Assembly: GCA_031763025.1 (NCBI GenBank)
Contig: JASSKH010000023.1
Span: 4,429,501-4,493,500 of the forward strand
Origin: Macrocystis pyrifera
Taxonomy: Eukaryota; Sar; Phaeophyceae; Laminariales; Laminariaceae
DNA: 64,000 bases
Direction: 5' to 3'
Numbering within the stretch: the first letter of the stretch is position 1; the number at the start of each line of letters is the position of its first letter. Below, piece after piece: positions 24,201 through 34,699 of the stretch. The translations under genes were made by a program, and so were the position numbers. The notes under the pieces are model-generated. The model saw only the letters and a program-made list of their open reading frames with translations, ran no database searches and was not told the origin of the DNA.

Positions 24201-25440
24201 AACCAACTTGCCATCTGACCAACCCATCAACTAACGAACGCTACCATTGTCCACGCGCTAATAGTAACCAGACTGATGTTTGAAAAGCATCACCCGGACT
24301 GTTTCCTGGCCGTATTTTCGCCTGTCGAATGCTGTGAGACGGGTTCTGCTCCGGAAAGGGAGAAGCCCTGCCTGTCGTCGTTATTGCCTAAGTCGAAAGC
24401 TCTTGTCGCCACCGTGCGCACATTAACAAATGAGCAAGAAAGACATGATCCCTCACGAGCGGCCACAGGACGCTCACCGAGATTCTCCTTCTCTGTCATG
24501 TTGCAGTTCATCGCTTCACCCGACGGGAACCCACCATTGCGACACCCATGACCGCCACGAATAATATAATGACGTCTCTGTAACTTCCACCAGCCGCGTC
24601 ACACATGAGCGAGGCGACCCCGAACCTTGCGGCTCCCCAGAGTCGCTGCATGCGTACCTCGGGTTGGAAAATCATGAGCGTGGGACATGAAAGGGGACAT
24701 TCGCTCGTATCGTAGGCAGTAAGTATCCTTCCAGCCGCTTCTGACAGCATTTTGGGCATTGTTAAGGCGGCACATCGGGCTGAGGGGCCCTCACCGACCT
24801 GTCCTTGTATACGCCGTAGTCCGTCCGTTGGTATTGTATTGACCGATGCTGGCGATACTTGACATCGTACATGCAAGACAAGGGGGTGCCAGGTATACTC
24901 GAATGCCTCGTATAGCCCCCCACTCCCTCCCTCCTCCCTCGCTCTCTCTCTCGCTCACTCACCCTGCCGCTCCAAAGGAGTGCCTGACCACTGCGTCTAC
25001 GATGCTGCTGATAGGACTCACTGAGACGCAGCACAATGCCTCCACCGCACCCACAGCCCAAAACTCTCCAGCGACCAGCACTGACGGTCGAACAATGGGG
25101 TACAAGGCCATCACCGTGTGGAGCATCTTGTTTGACGTTGCGCATAGAAAGGGGGGGGGGGGGTGTAGCATTGAGCACAACGACAAAGCATGCGAAGCCA
25201 AGCGCTCGATGAGGTCGAAGGTTCGCCATCCAACAGACGGATGGTGATGAGGTTCTAATACCTGCGTGCTGTGCAGAGGTCAATACCAAATGATGCTGAG
25301 CCACGACGCACCTACTGCTGAATGCCGTGCCTGTCCGCGAACGCCCAGAGGACCGGCGTGACAAAGATGAAGCGATCGGTCGAATGGCTCTCAGCTGGCC
25401 CACTCGATGTTTTTTTCGGGGGGAGCAAACGGCGAATTTC

Positions 25441-26430
25441 GTATATATCAACATTTTTTTCACTCGGCGAATATTTGCAGTTGGTCGGTCGACTTACGCA
25501 ACCTGCGATACAGCGTGATTTGCACGGGTTTCAGATATCGCGAAGGGTAATTGCTGGTACGGGCACAGTCCGCCGCCGGACCCGATAAAACACAGTAATT
25601 TGGTAGTCGCTGCCCGTAGCAAGCAACGACTTCGAACGGAGAGCTCAGTCTATGGTGGACGCATGTTTTTGTATGTTGTTCACCTCGCATAATAGTATGC
25701 CCTAGAGGACCCCAGGCCAAGTGGATGTAGCTCCTCCTGAAGGCATTGCTGTTCACTACTGGAAATATGTTTGAAGTGTTTATGAAGAGTTAACTTGATT
25801 GAAATACACAAACAAATAGAGAAATAAAACTTTCAAGGTGACGGTGTGCACGATTTGACCTTAGTCCCTACCATTGATGTTTTCGTGATATCGAAAACAG
25901 ACGTTTGCGCGAAGGCCACGCTGACACCCAAGCGTCTCCTGGTCCCAGGGTTTCCGGTGACTATAATCTCCGGATGTTTCATCGGAACAGAAAAAATAAA
26001 GCGCTATTTTGACACGCTGCGTTCAAAACTTCGGCTTGTTCGTGCTTACCGGAGAGTGAACGATGCCGTAAAAAGTTTTATCACAGCAGCTGTGTTTTGC
26101 TCAAGATTGCTCTACCGCACGTTCTCAACAGAGGCCGCAGTGGTCGAAACTGGTCGGAATTTGAGGTGCACAACATGAGACCCCCCCCCCCCCCTTGAAC
26201 GTGTGCGCTTTATTTGCGGACATCTACAGCTCCTGAAAGGGAAATGCAGCCCGCGAAATTGAGGGATGCTCCTGATAGGGAGTGTGGGGGGCGACGGCTG
26301 CGCCAGACGGCAGTCGTAGGCAACCAGAAACGGCTCGCGAGGTTTTTCCGTGCACTCGAAAGTTGCGGGCGAGTAGCACAAAAAGCTCGCAAAAGCGCTA
26401 ATATTTTTCGCTTCACGCAAGGAGCATACT
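25441..26430. other. no recognised gene; C14 tract
   Basis: An open frame of 110 codons (25846-26178, plus) has mixed, protein-like composition but no motif I recognise. A C14 run at 26181-26194 follows its stop directly. Nothing else is supported. Confidence 0.35.
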
Positions 26431-26434
26431 ACAA

Positions 26435-26480
26435 CGTGAAGTTGTTGCCTACTGAGCTATAGGGATAAAAGATCGGTCCC
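26435..26480 (-). repeat. tRNA-derived SINE-like head
   Basis: Read on the minus strand: GATCTTTTATCCCTATAGCT followed by CAGTAGGCAACAAC. This matches the block at 120-165 and looks like a tRNA D-arm/A box. It is followed downstream (plus view) by a C10 tract at 26507-26516. Confidence 0.4.
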
Positions 26481-26516
26481 AGCCCAGCGTAACCCTTAAA
26501 ACACCTCCCCCCCCCC

Positions 26517-26816
26517 TCTGATTGCAGTCTCTGGAAGTGGCTACACCGGAAATTAAACTAACTCATTGAGGCTGTCACCCATATGCAAGTCCGCCTCACA
26601 AGCGGTTCTCAGTAGGATGCAGCTCACCCTTCATGCGACTCGCCGGACACCTCACGGCGCTTCGCGCTTGGTGCAAGCAATGTCTGCCTGGTCGGTGAAA
26701 ACCCGACATGCTCCGTCCCGGCATTGTATAGGGTGCGAGGGTCTATGGTCATACGACTACGGCCATGCATGAGATCGAGTACATCTCTCCTATCGAGTAC
26801 ACGCCCCCCCCCCCCC
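26517..26816 (+). repeat. repeat X copy 3, flanked by C tracts
   Basis: A 5'-truncated X copy from TGCTGTCTCTGG-like sequence (here TGCAGTCTCTGG) to CCTATCGAGTACACG, ending in C13 (26804-26816). A second C tract (26507-26516) sits at its left edge. Both tracts are followed by CTCTGA, which suggests duplication or use of C-rich sites. Confidence 0.75.
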
Positions 26817-26944
26817 TCTGAACGGTGGGATATTTAGGGCGTCGGTACCGTTACGACCGTACGCTGACCTACTCGCTTAGTTTCAAGACCTACCTGTGGA
26901 ACAAGGGAGATGTACGTATTTACGGACGCACGCATAAGCATTTC

Positions 26945-27060
26945 TAAGAAAAAAACATTCGTGATGAGAGTCGAACCCGTACCCTGTCGGCGACGCCAAA
27001 TATGAAGGTGCTACCTACTGAACTATAGGGATGAAAGTGGATCGAATACCCAGCCCAAGG
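26945..27060 (-). repeat. tRNA-derived SINE-like unit
   Basis: On the minus strand, CCTATAGTTCAGTAGGTAGC (A-box-like) and GGGTACGGGTTCGACTCTC (T-arm/B-box-like) are about 35 bp apart, as in a tRNA gene. A T-rich run (ATGTTTTTTTCTTAG) follows. The acceptor stem does not pair well, so a SINE head or pseudo-tRNA is more likely than a working tRNA. Confidence 0.5.
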
Positions 27061-27188
27061 AATTGCTTGGAACCCCCCCCCCTCCCCCCCTCTGAACGGC
27101 GGGATATTTGGGGCATCTGTACCGTTGTTGTTTTTTTCGTTGTGCTTCGATTTGGGTTCAAGTCGTAGTCCGTCGGGCCACTTGTTAA

Positions 27189-29102
27189 AGTTTACACACC
27201 TCGGATAACGTAACACTTAACGTTTTATGTTAATGTTAGGCGTCAGCGAAAAAAACACATAACATTACGTTACTACGTTAACTACTTTCTGGATTTTGTG
27301 ATAACATAGTGTTAGTGTGTTATGATATTGGCGGGCGATCGCGTAACATTATGTTAGAGTGTTACCTTGATCTCGTACTGACCGCAGTATATGTGTTACG
27401 GTGTTAGGGTATGCAGCCCATAGCGAGTAACACTATGTTAGCGTGTTAGCGGAATTCCTGGTGGCTATCGTAACACACGTTAAAGGGATAACGTACATGG
27501 TCACTTAAACGTTAACATTACGCTACCGTGTTAGCGGCATCAGCCCGTAGCGAGTAAAGTTATGTTAGTGTCAGCGGGATTCTTCGTGCTACCGTAACAC
27601 CATTTCGACGGATAACGTACACGGCCAAATAAACGCGTATATAACACTCTTGTTAGTGAGTTAGTGAAACTCCTAGGGGCTATCGTAACACACGTTAGAG
27701 GGATGACGTGTATGGTCAATACGTTAACATTGTGTTACTGTATCAGCCGCAGCAGCGGTCCGTTTCGAGCGACGTTATGTGAGGGTATTACGGAAGTCTT
27801 GCTACCATAACAACATAACATACGTCAAACGGATAACGTATATGATCGATAAAACACTATCAATAGCAATATGTTAATGTTGTTAACTCGTATGCAATAT
27901 ATGTAGTGACACAAGTTAGTAGATAACGTACACCCCCAATTTAAAGTCAACAATATGTTACTGCCGTGTTAACTCGTACGTGCGAGTGTGCAGATTACGT
28001 TATAGATGGATAACGTAATGTGTTACAGATGGATAACGTACTGGCGGGGTTTCCACAAAAAAATGAGGCGTTTTTTTCCGAGGATACCTCCTAAATATCC
28101 CCTGTTTTGGGGTTTTAAAATATGGAGGCGTTTTATATCGGGGATGCCATGCTATCCTCCCCCACGGGGATATTTTTGTAGGTATCCCCTCTTGGGATGT
28201 CGGCAAAATCGGATAACACGGCTACGCTATGTTACTCCCACACGCCCGCTTTACCACTAACACAGGTAACACATGTTAGATCTCGGGAAGATCCAAAGGG
28301 TAACGTAGTAACATTACGTTAGAACGACTTCGGCCCCAACGGTAACTCAGTAACATAAAGTTAGACCCGGATTAGTTTTTATGGTAACACGGTAACGGAA
28401 TGTTACCATCAGATCTTTACTGACGGTAACACCGTAACATAATGTTACAGGGACTTTCGCATTTAGGCTAACATCCTAACATAATGTTACGTATGGGCCG
28501 GCTAAGACTGTAACGTATCTAACGTACGTTAAGTATTACGTTATCCGACCCTAAGGCAATCAGATGGGGGGTCCAGATAACGCAGTGTTAGTAGTGCTGG
28601 TCATTGCGTTATGTTACGTTAGTGTGTTATCTGTAACACAATGTTATTTGTTAGTAGTGCTGGCGAACATGGTAACGTTATGTTAGGGTGTTATGCATAA
28701 CACTCCTCCTAAGGGTAACATAATGTTATTGTGTTACGTCTAACGCTGCGTCGACAATAACATTATGTTATCGTGTTAGTAAATATGCGGATATCGATCT
28801 GGGAATGTTAGAGTGATAACGTACGTGTTTGGTCAAAGCCTAACACTGTGTTACGGTGTTAGTTCAAGGACTGATCACGGCATAACATAATGTTACTGTA
28901 CCAGAGCTGGACGAGACCAAGCAGAAACATAACGTTAAGGCTCGTGCACGTTCTTGGGTTTCCAGTTAACACTGTGCTACTGCGTTACCGTGATCGTTCC
29001 TCTAGTGCTAACACTATGTTAGTACGTCACCACGTTCCTATGTTAGGCCCCATAACGTAGATAAGTGTTTTCCGAGTGATACGTTATCCGAGGTGTGAAA
29101 GT
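27189..29102. mobile_element. TTAA-flanked non-autonomous element packed with TAAC/GTTA palindromes
   Basis: Both ends are bordered by TTAA (27185-27188 and 29103-29106). The termini are inverted: each reads A(G/C)TTT, then CACACCTCGGATAACGTA within the first 25 bp, with one or two mismatches. The interior is AT-rich and filled with dozens of imperfect palindromes such as TAACACTATGTTA (27428), TAACATTATGTTA (27344) and TAACATAATGTTA (28435), often followed by GTGTTA. There is no transposase or other long open frame. The flanks (TCGGGCCACTTG, CCAATTGCCTACCCAATCTA) resemble an uninterrupted site at 43550-43605 that has one TTAA. This fits a DNA transposon derivative with TTAA targets (piggyBac or Kolobok class) mobilised by an enzyme coded elsewhere; the class is inferred. 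Confidence 0.7.
28040..28215. repeat. fold-back insert inside the TTAA element
   Basis: This ~170-bp stretch lacks the TAAC/GTTA motif found on both sides. AGGATACCTCCTAAATATCC (28080-28099) pairs imperfectly with GGGGATATTTTTGTAGGTAT (28166-28185), giving a hairpin. It is probably a later nested insertion. Confidence 0.5.
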
Positions 29103-29170
29103 TTAACCAATTGCCTACCCAATCTAAGCCTAACAACACTCTCCCCCCCTTCGGAACAGTGGGAACCTTG

Positions 29171-29285
29171 GTCTTCGTATGGGGTCGTACGTGCCTGGTC
29201 CGTAGTTCTTCACAACCTCTGGGGACCCAGGAAGAGTGTTTGTCAGATTCCTGACATGATGAAATTCACTTTCTTTAAGCGTAGT
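29171..29285 (+). repeat. repeat A, left copy
   Basis: About 115 bp, landmarks GTACGTGCCTGGTCCG, GGGGACCCAGGAAGAGTG and TGACATGATGAAATTCA. It is nearly identical and in the same direction as 43363-43475. The two copies border the 14-kb composite block. Confidence 0.8.
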
Positions 29286-29289
29286 ATTT

Positions 29290-30440
29290 CTATGATCACG
29301 TGACATGCCTGTTTTGTTCACAACCGACGGAATTAATTAATTATAGTCATGGGCTCTACCCACGGAAACTAAATGGCTTAACTTGTTCAGAGGCAGTGAG
29401 AAGAGAAGAACGACCATACTCGCCCCGTGCCCCCTCCTAGCTTCTCGAGATAGGTGCACGAGTAGAGCACGGCACTGCTCGCTGCCGATTGATAGGTCTG
29501 GAGGCTAGGCCTACTGTTGTGGTTTCTGTGGTGGTTCCTCTGTTGCGGTTCCTCTTCACGTCAGCAGCAGGCAGCAGCAACAGCGGTGGTTGGCAAGCTG
29601 CAGCATCATGGAAAGGGAGGAGGATGAGCAGGGGGGACGCACGCTTTCCCGGTACGTGTGCGAGAGGCGTGCGAAAGAAGCGAGGGTCCGGGAATGTTCG
29701 GGGTTCTTAGACTTTGAACTCGAGCGCAATAATTATTTGGGCGTGGGGCTGTCGACTGTGATGCACAATGACTCAAGGGCGTGCCTCATGCTCCAGCAAG
29801 CATCGTTACCTCGATCGCTTCGAACCGTCAGCCATGATTTGTCTCACGAGGGTTTTCTTCTTGGCCGGTTCGCTCCGGTGGATGGGTAAGAGTTGCTTGC
29901 ACACGCATGAACTGTGAAGGGTAATACGGGTAGACACTCGTATAAACTTTGGGTGTCCTTCCTAAACCGGCGAATTTGCGAATCGGCCGTTCACAGGAGG
30001 GAACAACTGAAGATATTCGCAACAGCATAGACAGGACTCGTACATCAGTAGAGATATTTGTCGAGACGTACCACCGCTGCACCGGGGCAGAGAGCACAAG
30101 GTCTGTACCAGGTATTATGATATATCCGCTAAGAGGCCGTGCCCAGGAATGGAGAACACCCGCACACAGAGTATTTGGCATTAATAGGGAATACTGATGA
30201 CACCTGAACGGAGGGCATATATGCTGTACGAGCACATGCCAGGTTTCTTTTTCTCCTCGCAGACATGCCGCACCCAGGAATGGGGATACCTTCTCGCGCG
30301 TACCGGCGTATACTTGACGTATATCTGGTATCCTCGATCCCACAGCTGACGTTGTTATTTTGCTGATATATATGAACAACGCTGCTAGCAACTTGAACTT
30401 TGCCAGTGCCGTCGGCCCTTAACCTTGTCTGTCACTAACG
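29290..30440 (+). repeat. module B, left copy (with short conserved open frames)
   Basis: About 1.1 kb that recurs in direct orientation at 40085-41130. Its first ~230 bp (ACCGACGG to AGGCCTACTGTTGTG) are also the start of each 609-bp unit at 38.3-40.1 kb. A plus-strand frame starting at the ATG of ATGGAAAGGGAGGAGGATGA (29608) to 29889 gives a charged peptide (MEREEDEQGG, LERNNYLGV). The right copy keeps about 55 residues of it, then shifts frame. A minus-strand frame (29828-30391) is also open in both copies. Recent duplication explains open frames on both strands, so I do not assign a protein. Confidence 0.65.
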
Positions 30441-33400
30441 ATCACTAACGATACAGATCATATGTACACGTCGCGGGGCACAACGTACTGCTGTAAGCAC
30501 CAACAATGTTGTGCCGTTTTGGTACTGCAGCCCCGTTTTCGAGCCAAACCACTTGGAATTGGAGTGGTTTGTCCCCATATCGGGGCTGCGGTTCTAAAAA
30601 GGGTTAAACGCGGTCCATGGTGAGGGACTTCAGGCCGGTGGAGGTCTTGTGGCCGGTGCCAATGCGTCGACCCTCGGCCCGTCCCTCACTATGAATAGCG
30701 ATATATATCGTACACGTCGTGAGGCTCTATGTACGACTGCACGTACCAACATCGCTGGATGGGTGCACTACATGGCGGTCGATGGTGAGGGACGATATGG
30801 CGGTGCAGGCCTCGTGGCCGGCGCCAACGCGTCGGCCTGCGGCCCGTCTCTCATTAACGATACTTATCATACACGTTGCGAGACACAATGTATTGCTGTA
30901 TGCTCCTACGATGCCTTGCCGGTGCACAAAAAGGCTGTCGATGGTGAGGGAATATATGCCGGCGCAGGCCCCGTGACCGGCACCAACGCGTCGGCCCTAG
31001 GCCCGTCCCTCACTACTGATACATAAAATAAACGTCGCGGCACACAACGAACGAAGTATGTAACACACCGCTGTCTCGGCGCACTGGAAGTCGGTCGATG
31101 GTGAGGGACTATGTGCCGGTGCACGGCTTGGCGCCGGTGCCGTTGCGTCGACCCTCGGCCCTGCCCCTCACTAACGATACCTATCATACGCGTCGCGATA
31201 AATAAGTACCTGGCAGCGATCTATATCATACACGTCGTGAGACACAATGTACTACTGTACGTACCAACAAAGCTGTGCCGGTGCACTAAAACGCGGTCGA
31301 TGGTGAGGGAAGATATGCCGGTGCAGGTCTCGTGGCCGGCGCCAATGCGTCGGCCTGCGGCCCGCCTCTCACTAACGATACATACCATATACGTTGCGGG
31401 ACACAATGTATTGCGGTATGTTCCAAAGACGCTGTGCTGGAGCACTAAAAGGCGGTCGATGGCGAGGAACTATGTTACCGGCGTAGGCCTCGTGGCCGGC
31501 GTCAACGCGTCCACTCTTGGCCCGTTCCCTAATAACGATACATATAATGAAGGTCGCGGTACACAACGAACGATGTATGTAACAACACCGCTGTGCCGGC
31601 GCACTAGAAGGCGGTCGATGGTGAGGGACTACTGTGTGTGGCAGTGCACGGCTTGAGGGCCGGGGCCGATGCGTCGACCCTCGGCCCTGCTCCTCACTAA
31701 CGATACTTGTGTTACGCGTCGCGACGACTTTAGCGATATATATCATACACATCGTGAGACACAATGTACTGCTGTACGTACCAACAACGTTGTGCCGATG
31801 CACTAAAAGGCGGTCGATAGTGAGGGAATGTGTGCCGGTGCAGGTCTCGTGGCCGGCGCCAACGCGTCGGCCTGTGGCCCGTCTCTCATTAACGATACAT
31901 ATCATACACGTTGCGAAACACAATGTATTGCTGTATGTTCCAACGACGCCGTGCCGATGCACTAAAAGGCAGTCGATGCTGAGGGACTATGTGCCGGCCC
32001 AGGCCATATAACCGACGCCAACGCGTCGGCCCTCGGCCTGTCCCTCACTAGCGACAAATATAATGAAGGTCGCGGTACACAGCGAACGATGTACGTAACA
32101 ACACCGCTGTGCCGGCGCACTAGAAGGCGGTCGATGATGAGGGACTATGTGCCGATACACGGCTTGGGGCCGGCGCCGACGCGTCGACCCATGGCTTTGC
32201 CCCTCGGTAGCGATTCTTCTCATACGCTTTGCGTCGAATATAGTGATCAATATCATTCACGTTGCGAGACACAATGCACTGCTGTACGTACCAACAACGC
32301 TGTGCCGGTACACTAAAATGCGGTCGATGGTGAGGGAAGATATGCCGGTGCAGGTCTCGTGACCGGCGCCAACGCGTTGGCCTGCGGCCCGCCTCTCACT
32401 AACGATACATATCATGCATGTTGCGGGACAAAATGTATTGCGGTATGTTCCAACGGCGCTGTGCCAGAGCACTAAAATGCAGTCGATGGTGAGGAACTAT
32501 GTTGCCGGCGCAGGCCTCGTGGCCGGCGCCAACGCGTTGGCCCTAGGCCCGTCTCTCACTAACGATGCATACAGTAAATATCGCGGTACACAACGAACGA
32601 TAAGACCGCTGTGCCGGCGCACTAGAAGGCGTTCGATGGTGAGGGATGTGCCGGCGCATGGCTTAGGGCCGGCGCCGATGCGTCGACGCTTGGCCCTCCC
32701 CTCACTAACGAGAGACACAATGCACTGCTATGTATTTTGACGACGCCGTGCCGGCGCACGATAAGGCGATCGATGGTGAGGGACTATGTGCCGGCGCAGG
32801 CCTCGTGACCGACGCGTCGATACATACAATACACGTCGCGGTACACAATGAACGATTTAGGTAACAATACTGGTGTACCGGCGCACTAGAAGGCGGTCGA
32901 CGGTGAGGGACTGTGAACCGGTGCACAGCTTCGGGCCGGCGCCGACGCGTCGATTCTTGGCCCTGCCCCTCACTAACGACACTTATCATAAACGTCGCGA
33001 TGAATTGATAGCGATCTATTTCATACACGTCGTGAGACATAATGTACTGCTGTACATACCAACAACGCTGTACCGGTGCACCAAAAGGCGGTCGATAGTG
33101 AGGGAAGATATGCCGGTGCACGTCTCGCAGCCGGCGCCAACGCGTCGGCCAGGAGCCCGTATCTCACTAACGATATATATATCATACATGTTGCGAGAGA
33201 AAATGTACTGCTCTGTTTTCCAACGACGCTGTGCCGATGCACTAAAAGGCGGTCGATGGTGATGGACTATATGCCCGCGCAGGCCTCGTGGTCGGCGCCA
33301 ACGCGTCGGCCCTAGGCCCGTCCCTCACGGATGATATAATAAACGTCGCGGTACACAACGAATGATGTATGTAACAACACCGGTGTGCCGGCGCAATAGA

Positions 33401-34480
33401 AGGCGGTCGATGTTGAGGGAAGATATGCCGGTACACGTCTCGCAACCGGCGCCAACGCGTCGGCCTGGGGCCCGTATCTCACTAACGATATATATCATAC
33501 ATGTTGCGAGAGATAATGTACTGCTCTGTCTTCCAACGACGCTGTGCCGATGCACTAAAAGGCGGTCGATGGTGATGGACTATATGCCCGCGCAGGCCTC
33601 GTGGCCGGCGCCAACGCGTCGGCCCTAGGCCCGTCCCTCACGGATGATACATATAATAAACGTCGCGGTACACAACGAATGATGTATGTAACAACACCGG
33701 TGTGCCGGCGCAATAGAGGTCGATGTTGAGGGAAGATATGCCGGTGCACGGCTTCGGGCCGCCGTCGATGCGTCAACCCTTGGCCCTGTCCCTTACTAAC
33801 GATACTTATCACACACGTCGCAATAAAGATATAGTGATATATATCATAAACGTCGTGAGACACAATGTACTGCTTTACGCCCCAACAACGCTGTGCCGGT
33901 GCCGGTCGATGGTGAGGGAATATTTGCCGGTGCAGGTCTCGTGGCCGGCGCCAACGTGTCGGCCTGCGGCCCGTCTCTCACTAACGATACATATAATACG
34001 CGTTGCGAGACACAATTACTGCTGTGTGTTCCAACGACGTCGTGCCGGTGCACTGTAAGGCGATCGATGGGGAGGGACTATGTGCCGGCGCAGTCCTCGT
34101 GGCCGGCGCCAACGCGTCGGCCCTTGGTCCGTCCCTCACTAACGATACACATCATAGACGTCGCGGTACACAACGAACGATGTATGTGACAACACCGCTG
34201 TGCCAGCGCACTAGAAGACGGTCTATGGTGAGGGGCTATGTGCCGGTGTACGGCTTGGGGCTTGCGCCGATGCGTCGACCCTTGGCCCTGCCCCTCACTA
34301 ACGATACGCAACATACGCGCCGCGGCGCACAACAACTATACCGTGCCGGTGGACTTTAAGGCGGTCGATAGTGGCAGAGTATGCGCTGGTCTACGTCTCG
34401 TGACCGGCGCACCGGCTTTCGGTCGAGATTGAGTATAATGCATGCCGGCGCATGCGTCACCCCCGTCCTACTAGCGATAC
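30440..34480. repeat. satellite array with higher-order structure, array 1
   Basis: Monomers of about 150-160 bp share GGTCGATGGTGAGGGA, GGCCGGCGCCAACGCGTC, CCCTCACTAACGATAC and GTGCCGGCGCACTA. Three monomer types alternate. The type marked by GGCTTGGGGCCGG occurs near 31125, 31650, 32161, 32660, 32927, 33750 and 34252, so the usual higher-order period is about 500-525 bp with two irregular steps. Many short open frames on both strands are by-products. There is no gene. Confidence 0.85.
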
Positions 34481-34699
34481 ATTCGTATCAAAGACACAGG
34501 CACGTGTCATTGCAAGGAAAGCTCTCGGCCGGTGCACGAGATACGCGGTGCGGAACACCAGATAGCGGATGCTGTTGATAGGAAGATGTCGGTGCATGTC
34601 AACAACCGCGGCTATAAACAACGCCGGCGCGTACTAATGGTGTGTCGGCGCACACCAGCACGGGCACAACTAAGCCCCACTCTTGTCCAGGCCGGTGCA

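Larger units (their letters stand above)
19517..25440 (-). pseudogene. Major facilitator superfamily transporter, copy 2 (inverted, disabled)
   Basis: Minus-strand paralogue of copy 1 with the same exon order: A 25312-~25440, B 24963-~25205, C ~24508-24657, D ~22785-23050, E 22304-22471, F 21685-21790, G 20851-21043, H 19517-19732. Disabling differences from copy 1: a 1-bp loss and a TAG at the end of A; a frame break at the C13 run before B; a 1-bp loss and a ~15-bp deletion in C; a frame break at C13 (22795-22807) in D; a 4-bp deletion in E (168 against 172 bp); an extra base at the start of F and GT changed to AT at its donor; a 1-bp loss near the start of G. Exon H is still open (72 codons). 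Repeat X copy 2 sits in the G-H intron. Homopolymer breaks could be read errors, but the E deletion and the F donor are not explained that way. Confidence 0.75.

Noticed and set aside
29828..30391. 187-codon minus-strand frame in module B as a gene
   Set aside because: Open in both copies, but plus-strand frames are too; the copies are too recent to show selection and there is no motif.
31111..31962. Overlapping 120-196-codon frames in the satellite
   Set aside because: By-products of monomer lengths near multiples of three in GC-rich repeats; peptides repeat with the monomer.
30440..34480. Regular repeats as a CRISPR array
   Set aside because: Monomers are 150-160 bp, diverged, without short conserved repeats and unique spacers; the window is eukaryotic.
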